From Gordonia hankookensis (GTDB lineage: Bacteria > Actinomycetota > Actinomycetes > Mycobacteriales > Mycobacteriaceae), in assembly GCF_014673215.1 (NCBI RefSeq), contig NZ_JACWMS010000002.1, forward strand, positions 1,116,001-1,180,000: a stretch of 64,000 nucleotides of DNA, written 5' to 3'. This document shows positions 33,698-41,088 of the stretch, one piece after another (within the stretch, counting starts at the first letter, position 1; each line of letters begins with the position of its first letter). Under the pieces are notes generated by a model, which searched no databases, was not told where the DNA came from, and saw only the letters and a list, made by a program, of their open reading frames with translations. Both the position numbers and the translations under genes were made by a program.

Positions 33698-34708
33698 GTG
33701 AAACCGCTCGCCCGCTACGCCGCCCTCAACAACTTCGTCGAGCTCGGTCACTCGCTGCGGCTCGATCCCGCCCAGCTCGTCCGTGACGTCGGACTCGACC
33801 CTGCGAGCCTCAGCCTCCAGGACCGTTGGGTACCCGCCGAGGCGATCGCCGACCTACTCGAGCGATCTGCTGCCGCGTCGGGTCGGGAGGATTTCGGGCT
33901 CGCACTGGCGCGCTATCGCCGCCTCGCCAACCTGGGCCCACTGAGCCTGGTCATCCGGGAGGAACCCGACGTGCGGAGCGCTCTCGGGGTGTTGATCCGT
34001 CATCAGCACATGTACAACGAAGCCCTGCGTACGCGATTGTCGGAGGTCGGCGGCATCGCGACGCTCCGCATCACCCTCGACGTCGGTGTTTCCGGAGAGT
34101 TCCGGCAATCCGTCGAACTCGCCGTCGCCGTTCTGCACCAACTCCTCCAGGGATTCATCTCGCCCGACTGGCACCCGGTCGGCGTCACCTTCACCCATCT
34201 ACCGCCCGACGATGCCCGGGCACACAACCAGTTCTTCGGAACCGACGTCCGATTCGGACAGGACTCGAACGGGATCTCGCTGTACACAAAGGATCTCGAC
34301 ACCCCCAACGTCTTGTCGGATCCGGAGCTCCGCCGCTACACCCAGGATTTTCTCGACGACACCGTCGGCTCGGCCGATCCGCGAACCGAGTACCGGGTGC
34401 GCGAACTGATCGAGCTCCTCCTACCGACCGGGCGCTGTTCGGTCGATCAGGTCGCGCGCAGCCTCGGGGTCGACCGCCGGACCGTCCACCGACGACTCGC
34501 CGCCGAGGGTGAGACCTTCTCTTCGGTCCTCGACTCCATCCGAGTCGAGCTCGCCAAGCACATGGTCGGCAACCGGCGCCACGCCCTCATCGAGATCGCC
34601 GAACTGCTCGGGTTCTCGTCCCCCGGCAACTTCTCGCGCTGGTTTCGTCAGCGGTTCGGCCAGACGCCGACCCAATGGCGGCGGGAGTACGCGGTCGAGC
34701 CGGCCTGA
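33698..34708 (+). CDS. AraC-family regulator (OruR/ArgR-like N-terminal domain)
   Basis: The 336-residue regulator starts at a leaderless GTG. An arabinose_bd-type N-terminal domain (about 1-190) has the layout of Pseudomonas OruR and of mycobacterial relatives. The C-terminal pair of HTH motifs spans about 230-330: CSVDQVARSLGVDRRTVHRRL and IEIAELLGFSSPGNFSRWFRQRFGQTPTQWRRE, the classic AraC signature. It faces the eight-gene catabolic operon and is its probable activator. The ligand would be the operon's substrate. Confidence 0.9.
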   Translation: MKPLARYAALNNFVELGHSLRLDPAQLVRDVGLDPASLSLQDRWVPAEAIADLLERSAAASGREDFGLALARYRRLANLGPLSLVIREEPDVRSALGVLIRHQHMYNEALRTRLSEVGGIATLRITLDVGVSGEFRQSVELAVAVLHQLLQGFISPDWHPVGVTFTHLPPDDARAHNQFFGTDVRFGQDSNGISLYTKDLDTPNVLSDPELRRYTQDFLDDTVGSADPRTEYRVRELIELLLPTGRCSVDQVARSLGVDRRTVHRRLAAEGETFSSVLDSIRVELAKHMVGNRRHALIEIAELLGFSSPGNFSRWFRQRFGQTPTQWRREYAVEPA

Positions 34709-34760
34709 TCGAGGGCGAGCGCCAGGGGCGCGTTTTGCCGGTGCCCGGGCCGACGATGTG

Positions 34761-36116
34761 TCAATCCAGCCAATCCAGCACTGCCGCCGCGGTCCAGCTC
34801 TGCTGCATGCTGCCCAGTGGTTCGCCGGTGAAAGGTTCGTAGTATTCCGCGAATGCGCCGTCGGTGGCCTGACGGAGCCCTTCCTCCCGCAGGCGCGCCG
34901 ACCGCTCGGTCCACCCACGGCGCGCGAACGCCCAGCTGAACAGCCAGGTCATCACCGGCCACACCGGCCCGCGCCAGTACTCGCGCGGTTTGAAATCCAT
35001 CGAGATCGGCGACGTCGACGGCGGCACCGCGTAGCGCAGATCCGGGTGACCGCAGAACCGCGGACCGTCGAACAATCGGAGCAGTGCCCGCTCACGCTCC
35101 CGCGACAATCCGCCGCAGATGAGCGGCGCGAACACCGCGATCGTCTCGGTGTTGATCCAGGCGCCGGCGCGCAGATCGAAATCGCTTGCCGCACCGTTGC
35201 GTTCGTTGGCTGCCGCCACCACGCCGGCACGGAAACGATCCGCCCAGGCGCGCAGGTCACGGACGTCGGACCGGGGCTTGGAATAGTCCTCACCGATCGT
35301 CGCGAGCACGTCGCAGGCCACCGCGAAGATCGCACTGACGAACACGTCCTCCACCGCGAAGCTCATCACCTTGGGGAGGATGTCGTCGTCGTACTCGGCC
35401 CGCTTCATCTGCTCGACCAGCCAGATGTACCGGTCGTACTCGTTGTTGCTCGGACGCATGGACAGATCCGCCACGTGGTCGAGGTCGGCCCGGGTGTACG
35501 GCGGGAGATCCTCGCCGGGAACCACATTCGCGTAGGGACGGTCCCACCGTGGCGAGTTGTCCATCCCCGACTCCCAGCCGTGGAACAGGGTGATGCGGCC
35601 GCGGCCGTTGGGATCACGAGCGTGGGCGAGCCACCGATGCCACCGCACCAGCGAACCCCATCGCCGATCGATGAACTCGTTGGCGACCGACCGGGTGGTG
35701 CGTCCGTGGCGACGCGAGTGGTCCAGGATGCGTTGCACGGCAATGGCATGCACCGGCGGTTGGGTGATGCCGGAGGTGTCCGGATAGTCCGGAGCACAAG
35801 CGGCGAGCCTGGCGCACTCCCAGCGCGCGGGCCCCGGGAAGTAGCCGTCGCGCCCGTTGGCGAACACGATGTGCGGGATCATCCCGTTCTCCCACTGCGC
35901 AGAGAGCAGGGTGTCCATCTCGATCACGGCGCGCTCGACCGACAACGGCGCCAGACCGACCGTCACGAATGCGGCATCCCAGCTCCACATGTGCGGGTAC
36001 AGCTTGGGGGCGGCGCTCGTCATGGTGCCCAGGTCATTACCGCGGAGCAGATAGGCGGCACGCGCAGACAACTGAGTCGGGGTGAATCCATACCGGGCCA
36101 CGGGTCGATTCTGCAC
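34761..36116 (-). CDS. ggh: Glucosylglycerate hydrolase (GH63)
   Basis: About 451 residues from GTG 36116; GTG 36101, five codons later, is equally possible and no ribosome site favours either. The (alpha/alpha)6-barrel enzyme closely matches mycobacterial GgH in the stretches RAAYLLRGNDLGTMT, YPHMWSWDAAF and GMIPHIVFANG. Catalytic candidates are Asp186 in GWESGMDNSPRWD (acid) and Glu424 in FAEYYEPFTGEP (base), by comparison with the known enzyme. It splits glucosylglycerate, a compatible solute, to glucose and glycerate when nitrogen returns. Mannosylglycerate may also be cleaved. The synthesis genes are not in the window. Cytoplasmic; convergent with the AraC gene. Confidence 0.88.
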   Translation of the reverse strand: MQNRPVARYGFTPTQLSARAAYLLRGNDLGTMTSAAPKLYPHMWSWDAAFVTVGLAPLSVERAVIEMDTLLSAQWENGMIPHIVFANGRDGYFPGPARWECARLAACAPDYPDTSGITQPPVHAIAVQRILDHSRRHGRTTRSVANEFIDRRWGSLVRWHRWLAHARDPNGRGRITLFHGWESGMDNSPRWDRPYANVVPGEDLPPYTRADLDHVADLSMRPSNNEYDRYIWLVEQMKRAEYDDDILPKVMSFAVEDVFVSAIFAVACDVLATIGEDYSKPRSDVRDLRAWADRFRAGVVAAANERNGAASDFDLRAGAWINTETIAVFAPLICGGLSRERERALLRLFDGPRFCGHPDLRYAVPPSTSPISMDFKPREYWRGPVWPVMTWLFSWAFARRGWTERSARLREEGLRQATDGAFAEYYEPFTGEPLGSMQQSWTAAAVLDWLD

Positions 36117-36174
36117 TGCGCGCCGCGCCTGCGCGCAGCGAGGGGAAGCGCTGTCGGCGCCCAGGCGGACCCCG

Positions 36175-36180
36175 TAACCT
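36175..36180 (+). promoter_or_regulatory. -10 element TAACCT of the SDR gene at 36188
   Basis: It lies 7 nt before GTG 36188, with no ribosome site between. Confidence 0.5.
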
Positions 36181-36187
36181 CGAACCC

Positions 36188-36868
36188 GTGCCCACCGCTC
36201 TGATCACCGGGGCAAGCCGCGGCCTCGGCGCCGAGATCGCCCGCCGGCTGTCCCCCACTCATGACCTCCTGCTCGGAGGACGCCCCTCGTCCGAACTCGA
36301 CACGCTCGCGACCGAGTTGGACGGAGCGAGCACCTTCCCCGTGGACCTCACCGACTACGACGAGGTCGAGGCGGCCACCGAGGCGATCAACGCCCTCGAC
36401 GTCCTGGTCCACAATGCCGGAGTCGGCAGTTCCCTGGAAGGTGTGGCCGATACGCCGGTCGAGGAATGGCAGCACGTTCTGGAGGTGAACCTGGTGGCCG
36501 CCGCCGAATTGACCCGGCTGCTGCTGCCCGCGCTACGGGAGGCCGGCGGCCACGTGGTGTTCGTCAACTCCGGCGCCGGCCGTCGCGCCAATCCCGGCTG
36601 GGCGCCGTACGCGGCCAGCAAATTCGGCTTACGGGCGCTGGCCGACGCACTCCGCGCCGAGGAGCCCACACTGCGGGTGACCTCGGTCTTCCCCGGTCGC
36701 ATCGACACCGAGATGCAACGGGACCTCGTCGCCATCGAGGGCAACGAATACGACCCGTCCCAGTTCCTCAAGACCTCCACGGTCGCGAACGCCATCGTCC
36801 ATGCGATCGCCACGCCGGCCGACGCACATCCCGAGGAGATCGTGCTCCGGCCGACGGGGCGGGGCTGA
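36188..36868 (+). CDS. Short-chain dehydrogenase/reductase
   Basis: The 226-residue SDR has the cofactor motif TGASRGLG (residues 7-14), the NAGVGSS loop and the active-site YAASK. An Arg after the first Gly-rich loop suggests NADP. It starts at a leaderless GTG. It resembles actinobacterial SDRs of 220-235 residues annotated as short-chain dehydrogenase of unknown substrate. It ends 3 nt before the stop of the convergent KSI-like gene. Confidence 0.85.
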   Translation: MPTALITGASRGLGAEIARRLSPTHDLLLGGRPSSELDTLATELDGASTFPVDLTDYDEVEAATEAINALDVLVHNAGVGSSLEGVADTPVEEWQHVLEVNLVAAAELTRLLLPALREAGGHVVFVNSGAGRRANPGWAPYAASKFGLRALADALRAEEPTLRVTSVFPGRIDTEMQRDLVAIEGNEYDPSQFLKTSTVANAIVHAIATPADAHPEEIVLRPTGRG

Positions 36869-36871
36869 CTG

Positions 36872-37261
36872 CTAGAGCTGCTTGAGGTCCGACTGCTCCC
36901 ACACGGCGCGCATCGACGACACCTTGCCCTGCGCGTCGAACACCATGATGTCGATCGGGGTGATCTCGAACTTCATCCCCGACGTACCGGTGACCAGGGT
37001 GAACTCGAAGACCGCGGTGTCACCGGCGATCTTCTTCCACTTGAGTGTCGCCGTCCGCTCATCCATACCGGTGATCACCGAGTAGAACTCCACGAGCTGA
37101 TCGCGCGTCGTGCGCAGATCCGCACCGATCGGGTCCTCTACCGATGCGTCGGCCGCATAGAGATCGGCGATCTGCTCGGCCGTTCCCGAATTGAGCAGCT
37201 CGACGTAGGCGTCCACCGCCGCATTGATCTTCTCGCTCAGTGTGCCCTGGTCAACCGTCAT
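36872..37261 (-). CDS. Ketosteroid isomerase-like (SnoaL/NTF2 fold) protein
   Basis: The 129-residue protein starts at the ATG preceded by GGAAGG; a GTG one codon earlier is in frame. It has the alpha+beta-barrel signature of steroid delta-isomerase-like proteins, with LYAADASVEDPIGADLR near residues 41-57, whose Asp-Pro motif matches the KSI active-site region, and a C-terminal MRAVWEQSDL. It most resembles KSI-like genes such as Rv0760c. A KstR-type operator overlaps its -10, which strengthens a link to steroid degradation. The exact reaction is not proven. Confidence 0.82.
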   Translation of the reverse strand: MTVDQGTLSEKINAAVDAYVELLNSGTAEQIADLYAADASVEDPIGADLRTTRDQLVEFYSVITGMDERTATLKWKKIAGDTAVFEFTLVTGTSGMKFEITPIDIMVFDAQGKVSSMRAVWEQSDLKQL

Positions 37262-37279
37262 CACAAGCCTTCCTCGAAG

Positions 37280-37293
37280 TAGAACGTGTTCTA
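37280..37293. promoter_or_regulatory. KstR-type operator overlapping the -10 of the KSI-like gene
   Basis: TAGAACGTGTTCTA fits the KstR consensus TnnAACnnGTTnnA at every fixed position. The leftward promoter reads CTGACA (37311-37316), a 17-nt gap, then TAGAAC (37288-37293), so binding would block transcription. Confidence 0.65.
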
Positions 37294-37312
37294 TTTCGAG
37301 ACGGTAGCACTG

Positions 37313-38488
37313 TCAGGCATCGAGGCGCTCGTAGATGGTCGCGTTCGCGAGACCGCCCGCCTCACACATCGTCTGCAGCGCATAGCGTTCGTCGCGTTGC
37401 TCGAGCGCGTTGATCGCCGTCGTCGCCAGTCGGGCACCGCTTGCACCCAACGGATGGCCAAGCGCGATGGCACCGCCGTGCACGTTCACCCGCTCCGGAT
37501 CGACACCGAGTTCGGCCGCCCAGGCCAGCACGACGGGAGCGAACGCCTCGTTGACCTCGAACACCCCGATGTCGGCGAGATCGAGGCCACTGCGGGCGAG
37601 GACCTTGCGGGTCGCAGGGATCACCGCCGTGAGCATCATCAGCGGATCGTCACCTGCGACCGAGAACGAGTGCACCCGAGCCCGTGGCCGCAGACCCAGT
37701 TCGCGCGCCTTTTCCTCGGACATGATCAGCAGCGCGGCCGAACCGTCGCTGATCTGACTCGCGCTCGCGGCAGTGATCTTCCAGCCGATCTCCGGGAACC
37801 GCGTCGCGATCACCTCGTCGTAGTAGGCCGGCCGGAGCCTTGCGAGATCGGCGACCGTGCTGCCCATCCGGATGCCCTCGTCGACGGCGAGTCCGGCCAG
37901 TGGCACGATCTCCTTCTCGAACAGTCCGTTCTTGGTCGCCACCGCCGCGAGATCATGGGACCGGAGCGCGAACTCGTCGATGGCGGTTCTCGAGATGTTC
38001 CAGCGGGCGGCGATCAGCTCAGCCGAGATACCCTGCCCGACAAGACCCTCGGGATAACGTTCGTCGAATGCGACGCCGTTGAGGTCACTCGTCCCGGCGA
38101 CCGCCGATCCCATCGGCACCCGCGACATCGACTCCACCCCGGCCGCGACCACGACGTCGTAGGCGCCGGAGATGACCCCCTGCGCCGCGAACGCGATCGC
38201 CTGCTGGCCGCTACCGCACTGGCGATCGACGGACACGCCAGGCACCGACTCGGGATACCCGGCAGCCAGCAATGCGCGACGTGCGATGTTGAACCCCTGC
38301 TCGCCGGACTGGGTGACCACCCCGGTCACCACGTCGTCGACGACCGCCGGATCGATACCGGTGCGTTCGACGAGGGCCGACAGGCTGTGTGCCAGCAGAT
38401 CCACCGCATGCACATCGTGCAGCGCTCCGGTCGGTTTCCCCTTGCCGATGGGCGTCCGTACCGCATCGACGATGACCGCGTTTGTCAT
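37313..38488 (-). CDS. Acetyl-CoA acyltransferase / thiolase (FadA5-like)
   Basis: The 391-residue thiolase has all catalytic parts: nucleophile Cys91 in DRQCGSGQQ, GGAIALGHPLGASGAR with the His base, and the second Cys in MCEAGGLANATIYE. The CEAGG form replaces the CGGMG of general thiolases, as in several actinobacterial steroid/lipid enzymes, and it opens like FadA5 and its relatives (VTQSGEQGFNIAR). It cleaves a 3-oxoacyl-CoA with CoA to acetyl-CoA or propionyl-CoA and a shorter acyl-CoA. The start is at an ATG with GGAGG 5 nt before it. Its promoter lies in an inverted repeat next to the HxlR gene. Confidence 0.9.
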   Translation of the reverse strand: MTNAVIVDAVRTPIGKGKPTGALHDVHAVDLLAHSLSALVERTGIDPAVVDDVVTGVVTQSGEQGFNIARRALLAAGYPESVPGVSVDRQCGSGQQAIAFAAQGVISGAYDVVVAAGVESMSRVPMGSAVAGTSDLNGVAFDERYPEGLVGQGISAELIAARWNISRTAIDEFALRSHDLAAVATKNGLFEKEIVPLAGLAVDEGIRMGSTVADLARLRPAYYDEVIATRFPEIGWKITAASASQISDGSAALLIMSEEKARELGLRPRARVHSFSVAGDDPLMMLTAVIPATRKVLARSGLDLADIGVFEVNEAFAPVVLAWAAELGVDPERVNVHGGAIALGHPLGASGARLATTAINALEQRDERYALQTMCEAGGLANATIYERLDA

Positions 38489-38526
38489 GGTTCCTCCATC
38501 TCCGGGCCCACCTGACTTGGGTGGGA

Positions 38527-38565
38527 CATAGTCAGAGGTCTACGCGCTGACTATGGTTATGTCAA
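38527..38565. promoter_or_regulatory. Thiolase promoter with embedded operator
   Basis: Leftward -35 TTGACA (38560-38565), a 17-nt spacer, then -10 TAGACC (38537-38542). CATAGTCA (38527-38534) and TGACTATG (38548-38555) form a perfect inverted repeat around 13 bases that encloses the -10. It is an obvious site for the divergent HxlR protein. Confidence 0.65.
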
Positions 38566-38573
38566 GCCAGATG

Positions 38574-38579
38574 TAGGAT
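38574..38579 (+). promoter_or_regulatory. -10 element TAGGAT of the HxlR gene
   Basis: It stands 7 nt before ATG 38587 and so excludes the ATG at 38578, which overlaps it. Confidence 0.55.
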
Positions 38580-38586
38580 GTCTCAC

Positions 38587-39078
38587 ATGATGACGCTCAC
38601 CGGACCCCTCGCCGACCGCGACAGCTGGGAGGCAACCGACTGTTCCATCGCCAAAGCCCTCGACCTGGTCGGAACGCGGTCGGCGATGCTCATCCTGCGC
38701 GAGGCGTTCTACGGCGCCACCCGGTTCGACCAGTTCGCCCGTCGCGTCGGGATCACCGACGCGGTCGCGTCGACCCGGCTGAGGGAACTGACCGAAGCAG
38801 GCATCTTCGAGAAGGTTCCGTACCGGGAGCCCGGACAACGCGCGCGAAACGAGTACCTCCTGACCCAGATGGGCCGCGATCTGCTGCCGGTGGTGCTCGG
38901 CCTGCTGCAGTGGGGCAATCAGTACCTGCAGCCGCAGGGCGCCCCGCTTCGCCTCACCGATTCCGAATCCGGCGAGCCGGTGATCGTGGACGTCCGGACG
39001 CGGTCGGGCGACGAGGTGGATGCCGACCACATCGATGTCGGTCTCGTCCGGCGGCCCCCATCTCGACCGCATCGGTAA
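38587..39078 (+). CDS. HxlR-family transcriptional regulator
   Basis: The 163-residue winged-helix regulator has the family pattern DCSIAKALDLVGTRSAMLILREAFYGATRFDQFARRVGITDAVASTRLRELTEAGIFE in residues 16-75; the single Cys of the DCSI motif is present and could be redox-sensitive. It starts at a leaderless ATG. A helical extension after residue 110 probably dimerises. Its position suggests repression of the divergent thiolase gene and itself through the CATAGTCA repeat. The effector is unknown. Confidence 0.88.
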   Translation: MMTLTGPLADRDSWEATDCSIAKALDLVGTRSAMLILREAFYGATRFDQFARRVGITDAVASTRLRELTEAGIFEKVPYREPGQRARNEYLLTQMGRDLLPVVLGLLQWGNQYLQPQGAPLRLTDSESGEPVIVDVRTRSGDEVDADHIDVGLVRRPPSRPHR

Positions 39079-39110
39079 GGTGATGGCGTCCGGGCGATGG
39101 AGAGGTTTCG

Positions 39111-40025
39111 GTGGCAAAGCACAGCAGAAGTGCCTCACCGCCGACGGCTCGCGTCCTCGACATCCTGGACTACTTGGTGGAGCACCGGGGTCAACGGTGG
39201 GGCCTGTCGGAGCTGGCGCGCAACTGTGAGATCAGCAAGCCGACCTGCCTGGCGATACTGACCGAACTCACGGCCCGCGGATACCTGCGCAGCCATCCTG
39301 AGGACAAGACGTACGGCCTCGGCCCGGCGCTTGTCACGGCGGGACGGGCGGCCCGACGAGACTTCGCGCTCGACCCGGTCGTTCGCGACGAACTCGATTC
39401 GCTCACCCGGCAATTCGGCGTCATGAGTGTTGCATCGGGTCGCGTCGGCGACCAGTTCATGGTGCTGGAGGTGGCCACCCCACCCGGCGTCCGACCGCCG
39501 GTCAGCGTTGGGCAGACCTTCCCCTTCGCCCTGCCGACGGCATTGATGTACGTGCTCTGGCAACCGGACGAGGTCCTCGAGCAATGGGTGCGCGGTGAAC
39601 ACACGTGGTCGGCGGGGCTCGATCTCGATGAGCTGCGCCGCATGGCTGCCGAGTGCCGCAGCACCGGCTATCTGGTCGAGAAACTCACTCCGACGCTCGA
39701 ACGCGTGTACCAGATCCTGGGCAGCGCCGCCGCAGATGACCTCCCACCCGAGTTGCGTTCGCTGATCACGGATCTGCTGGCCGGTATGGGCGGACAGCGC
39801 GTGCTCACCCGCGACGAACTCCGGCAGGCCGATCCAGGCATGTCTCATCGCGTCGGTGTCATCGCGGCACCGACCTTCGACGCAGACGGCGACCAGTCAC
39901 TGCTCCTGACCGTCAATGTGCAGGACGCGCTCACCGCGGGCGAGATCGCCCACCACGGAACGGTTCTCAAGCAGACCGCGGATACCCTCACCGACTCGCT
40001 CGGTGGGCGGAAATCCCAGGCGTAG
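39111..40025 (+). CDS. IclR-family transcriptional regulator
   Basis: The 304-residue regulator starts at a GTG with GAGAGG upstream. An N-terminal winged HTH (about 12-75) contains WGLSELARNCEISKPTCLAILTELTARGYL, and the C-terminal effector domain is longer than the common 250-residue form. It lies 32 nt after the HxlR gene on the same strand and 174 nt before the five-gene operon at 40200. It probably binds the TCGACC/GGTCGA repeat at that promoter. Effector unknown. Confidence 0.87.
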   Translation: MAKHSRSASPPTARVLDILDYLVEHRGQRWGLSELARNCEISKPTCLAILTELTARGYLRSHPEDKTYGLGPALVTAGRAARRDFALDPVVRDELDSLTRQFGVMSVASGRVGDQFMVLEVATPPGVRPPVSVGQTFPFALPTALMYVLWQPDEVLEQWVRGEHTWSAGLDLDELRRMAAECRSTGYLVEKLTPTLERVYQILGSAAADDLPPELRSLITDLLAGMGGQRVLTRDELRQADPGMSHRVGVIAAPTFDADGDQSLLLTVNVQDALTAGEIAHHGTVLKQTADTLTDSLGGRKSQA

Positions 40026-40075
40026 AAACGCCTCACACCGCACCGCCTTTCCACGCACCTTCCTCAGCGCACCCC

Positions 40076-40145
40076 TTGACCCTTCCGGATGCCGCTTGTA
40101 GCGTGACGCCCATCATATTCGACCGAACTGGTCGATTATTCGACC
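40076..40145 (+). promoter_or_regulatory. Operon promoter with downstream operator
   Basis: TTGACC (40076-40081), 17 nt, TAGCGT (40099-40104): a close sigma-70 match. Downstream, TCGACC (40119-40124) and GGTCGA (40130-40135) are inverted around 5 nt, and a third TCGACC lies at 40140-40145. This fits a repressor site at and after the transcription start. Confidence 0.65.
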
Positions 40146-40199
40146 GACTGCCGATGGCCCTCGGACTGCCGGGCCATCTCGAGGAGAAGTGGTGTCACG

Positions 40200-41036
40200 T
40201 TGAACGCCTTCGCAGGAAGAACCGCACTCATCACCGGCGGCGCACGGGGACAGGGCCGCGCGCATGCCGTGGCTCTCGCGGAGCAGGGTGCCGACATCGT
40301 CGTGGTCGATCGTTGCGCCGACAGCGAGTCGGTGCCGTACCCACTCGCCACGAAGGCTGATCTCCAGGAGACCGTCCACCTCGTCGAGCAACTCGGCCGC
40401 AGGTGCATCGCCGTCGAGGCGGACGCGGCCGACCGCCGCGCAATGGACGGTGTGGTCGCCACCACCGTGGCCGAGATGGGTCGGATCGACATCGCGATCG
40501 CGAACGCGGGTGTCTCCGTGGCGGCCCCGGTGCACGAGATGACCGGTGAGGTGTGGCACGAGGTGCTGTCGAGCAATCTGACCGGGGTGTTCACCACGAT
40601 CGCCGCGGTCGCGCCCGAGATGATGTCGGCCGGCTTCGGACGCATCGTCACGATCAGTTCGATGATGGGCCGATCCGCGGCTCCCGGGCTGGCCGCGTAC
40701 AGCGCGTCCAAATGGGGCGTGATCGGCCTGACCAAGAGTGCGGCACTCGATCTCGCCCCCCACGGCATCACGGTCAACGCCGTGGCACCCGGCAATGTGT
40801 CGACGCCGATGGTGCACAACGACTCGCTCTACGCCCGGATGCGCCCGGATCTGGACCACCCGGGGTTCGACGACGTCGAGCCGATCTTCCGGACCCTCCA
40901 TGGCCAACCGGTCGCGTTCCTCGAACCCGAGGAGGTCACTCGGGCGGTGCTGTTCTTCGCAGCCGAACAGAACGCGCACATCACCGGCACCGTTCTCGCC
41001 GTCGATGCCGGCGCCGCGGCACGGGTCAGCGCCTGA
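40200..41036 (+). CDS. Mycofactocin-type SDR oxidoreductase
   Basis: The 278-residue SDR starts at TTG 40200, 10 nt after GAGGAGAAG; no ATG or GTG is available in frame. The cofactor motif TGGARGQG, the extra insertion VDRCADSESVPYPLATKADLQET, active-site YSASK and IDxAIANAG all match the mycofactocin-coupled SDR group. In those enzymes NAD stays bound and is regenerated through mycofactocin. It oxidises a hydroxyl, probably of a terpenoid or steroid-like alcohol. It is first in an operon of five. Confidence 0.87.
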   Translation: MNAFAGRTALITGGARGQGRAHAVALAEQGADIVVVDRCADSESVPYPLATKADLQETVHLVEQLGRRCIAVEADAADRRAMDGVVATTVAEMGRIDIAIANAGVSVAAPVHEMTGEVWHEVLSSNLTGVFTTIAAVAPEMMSAGFGRIVTISSMMGRSAAPGLAAYSASKWGVIGLTKSAALDLAPHGITVNAVAPGNVSTPMVHNDSLYARMRPDLDHPGFDDVEPIFRTLHGQPVAFLEPEEVTRAVLFFAAEQNAHITGTVLAVDAGAAARVSA

Positions 41037-41088
41037 GCACGGCCGAATCACCCCACACCTGACCACATCTCGCCCCGAGGAGTCGCCC

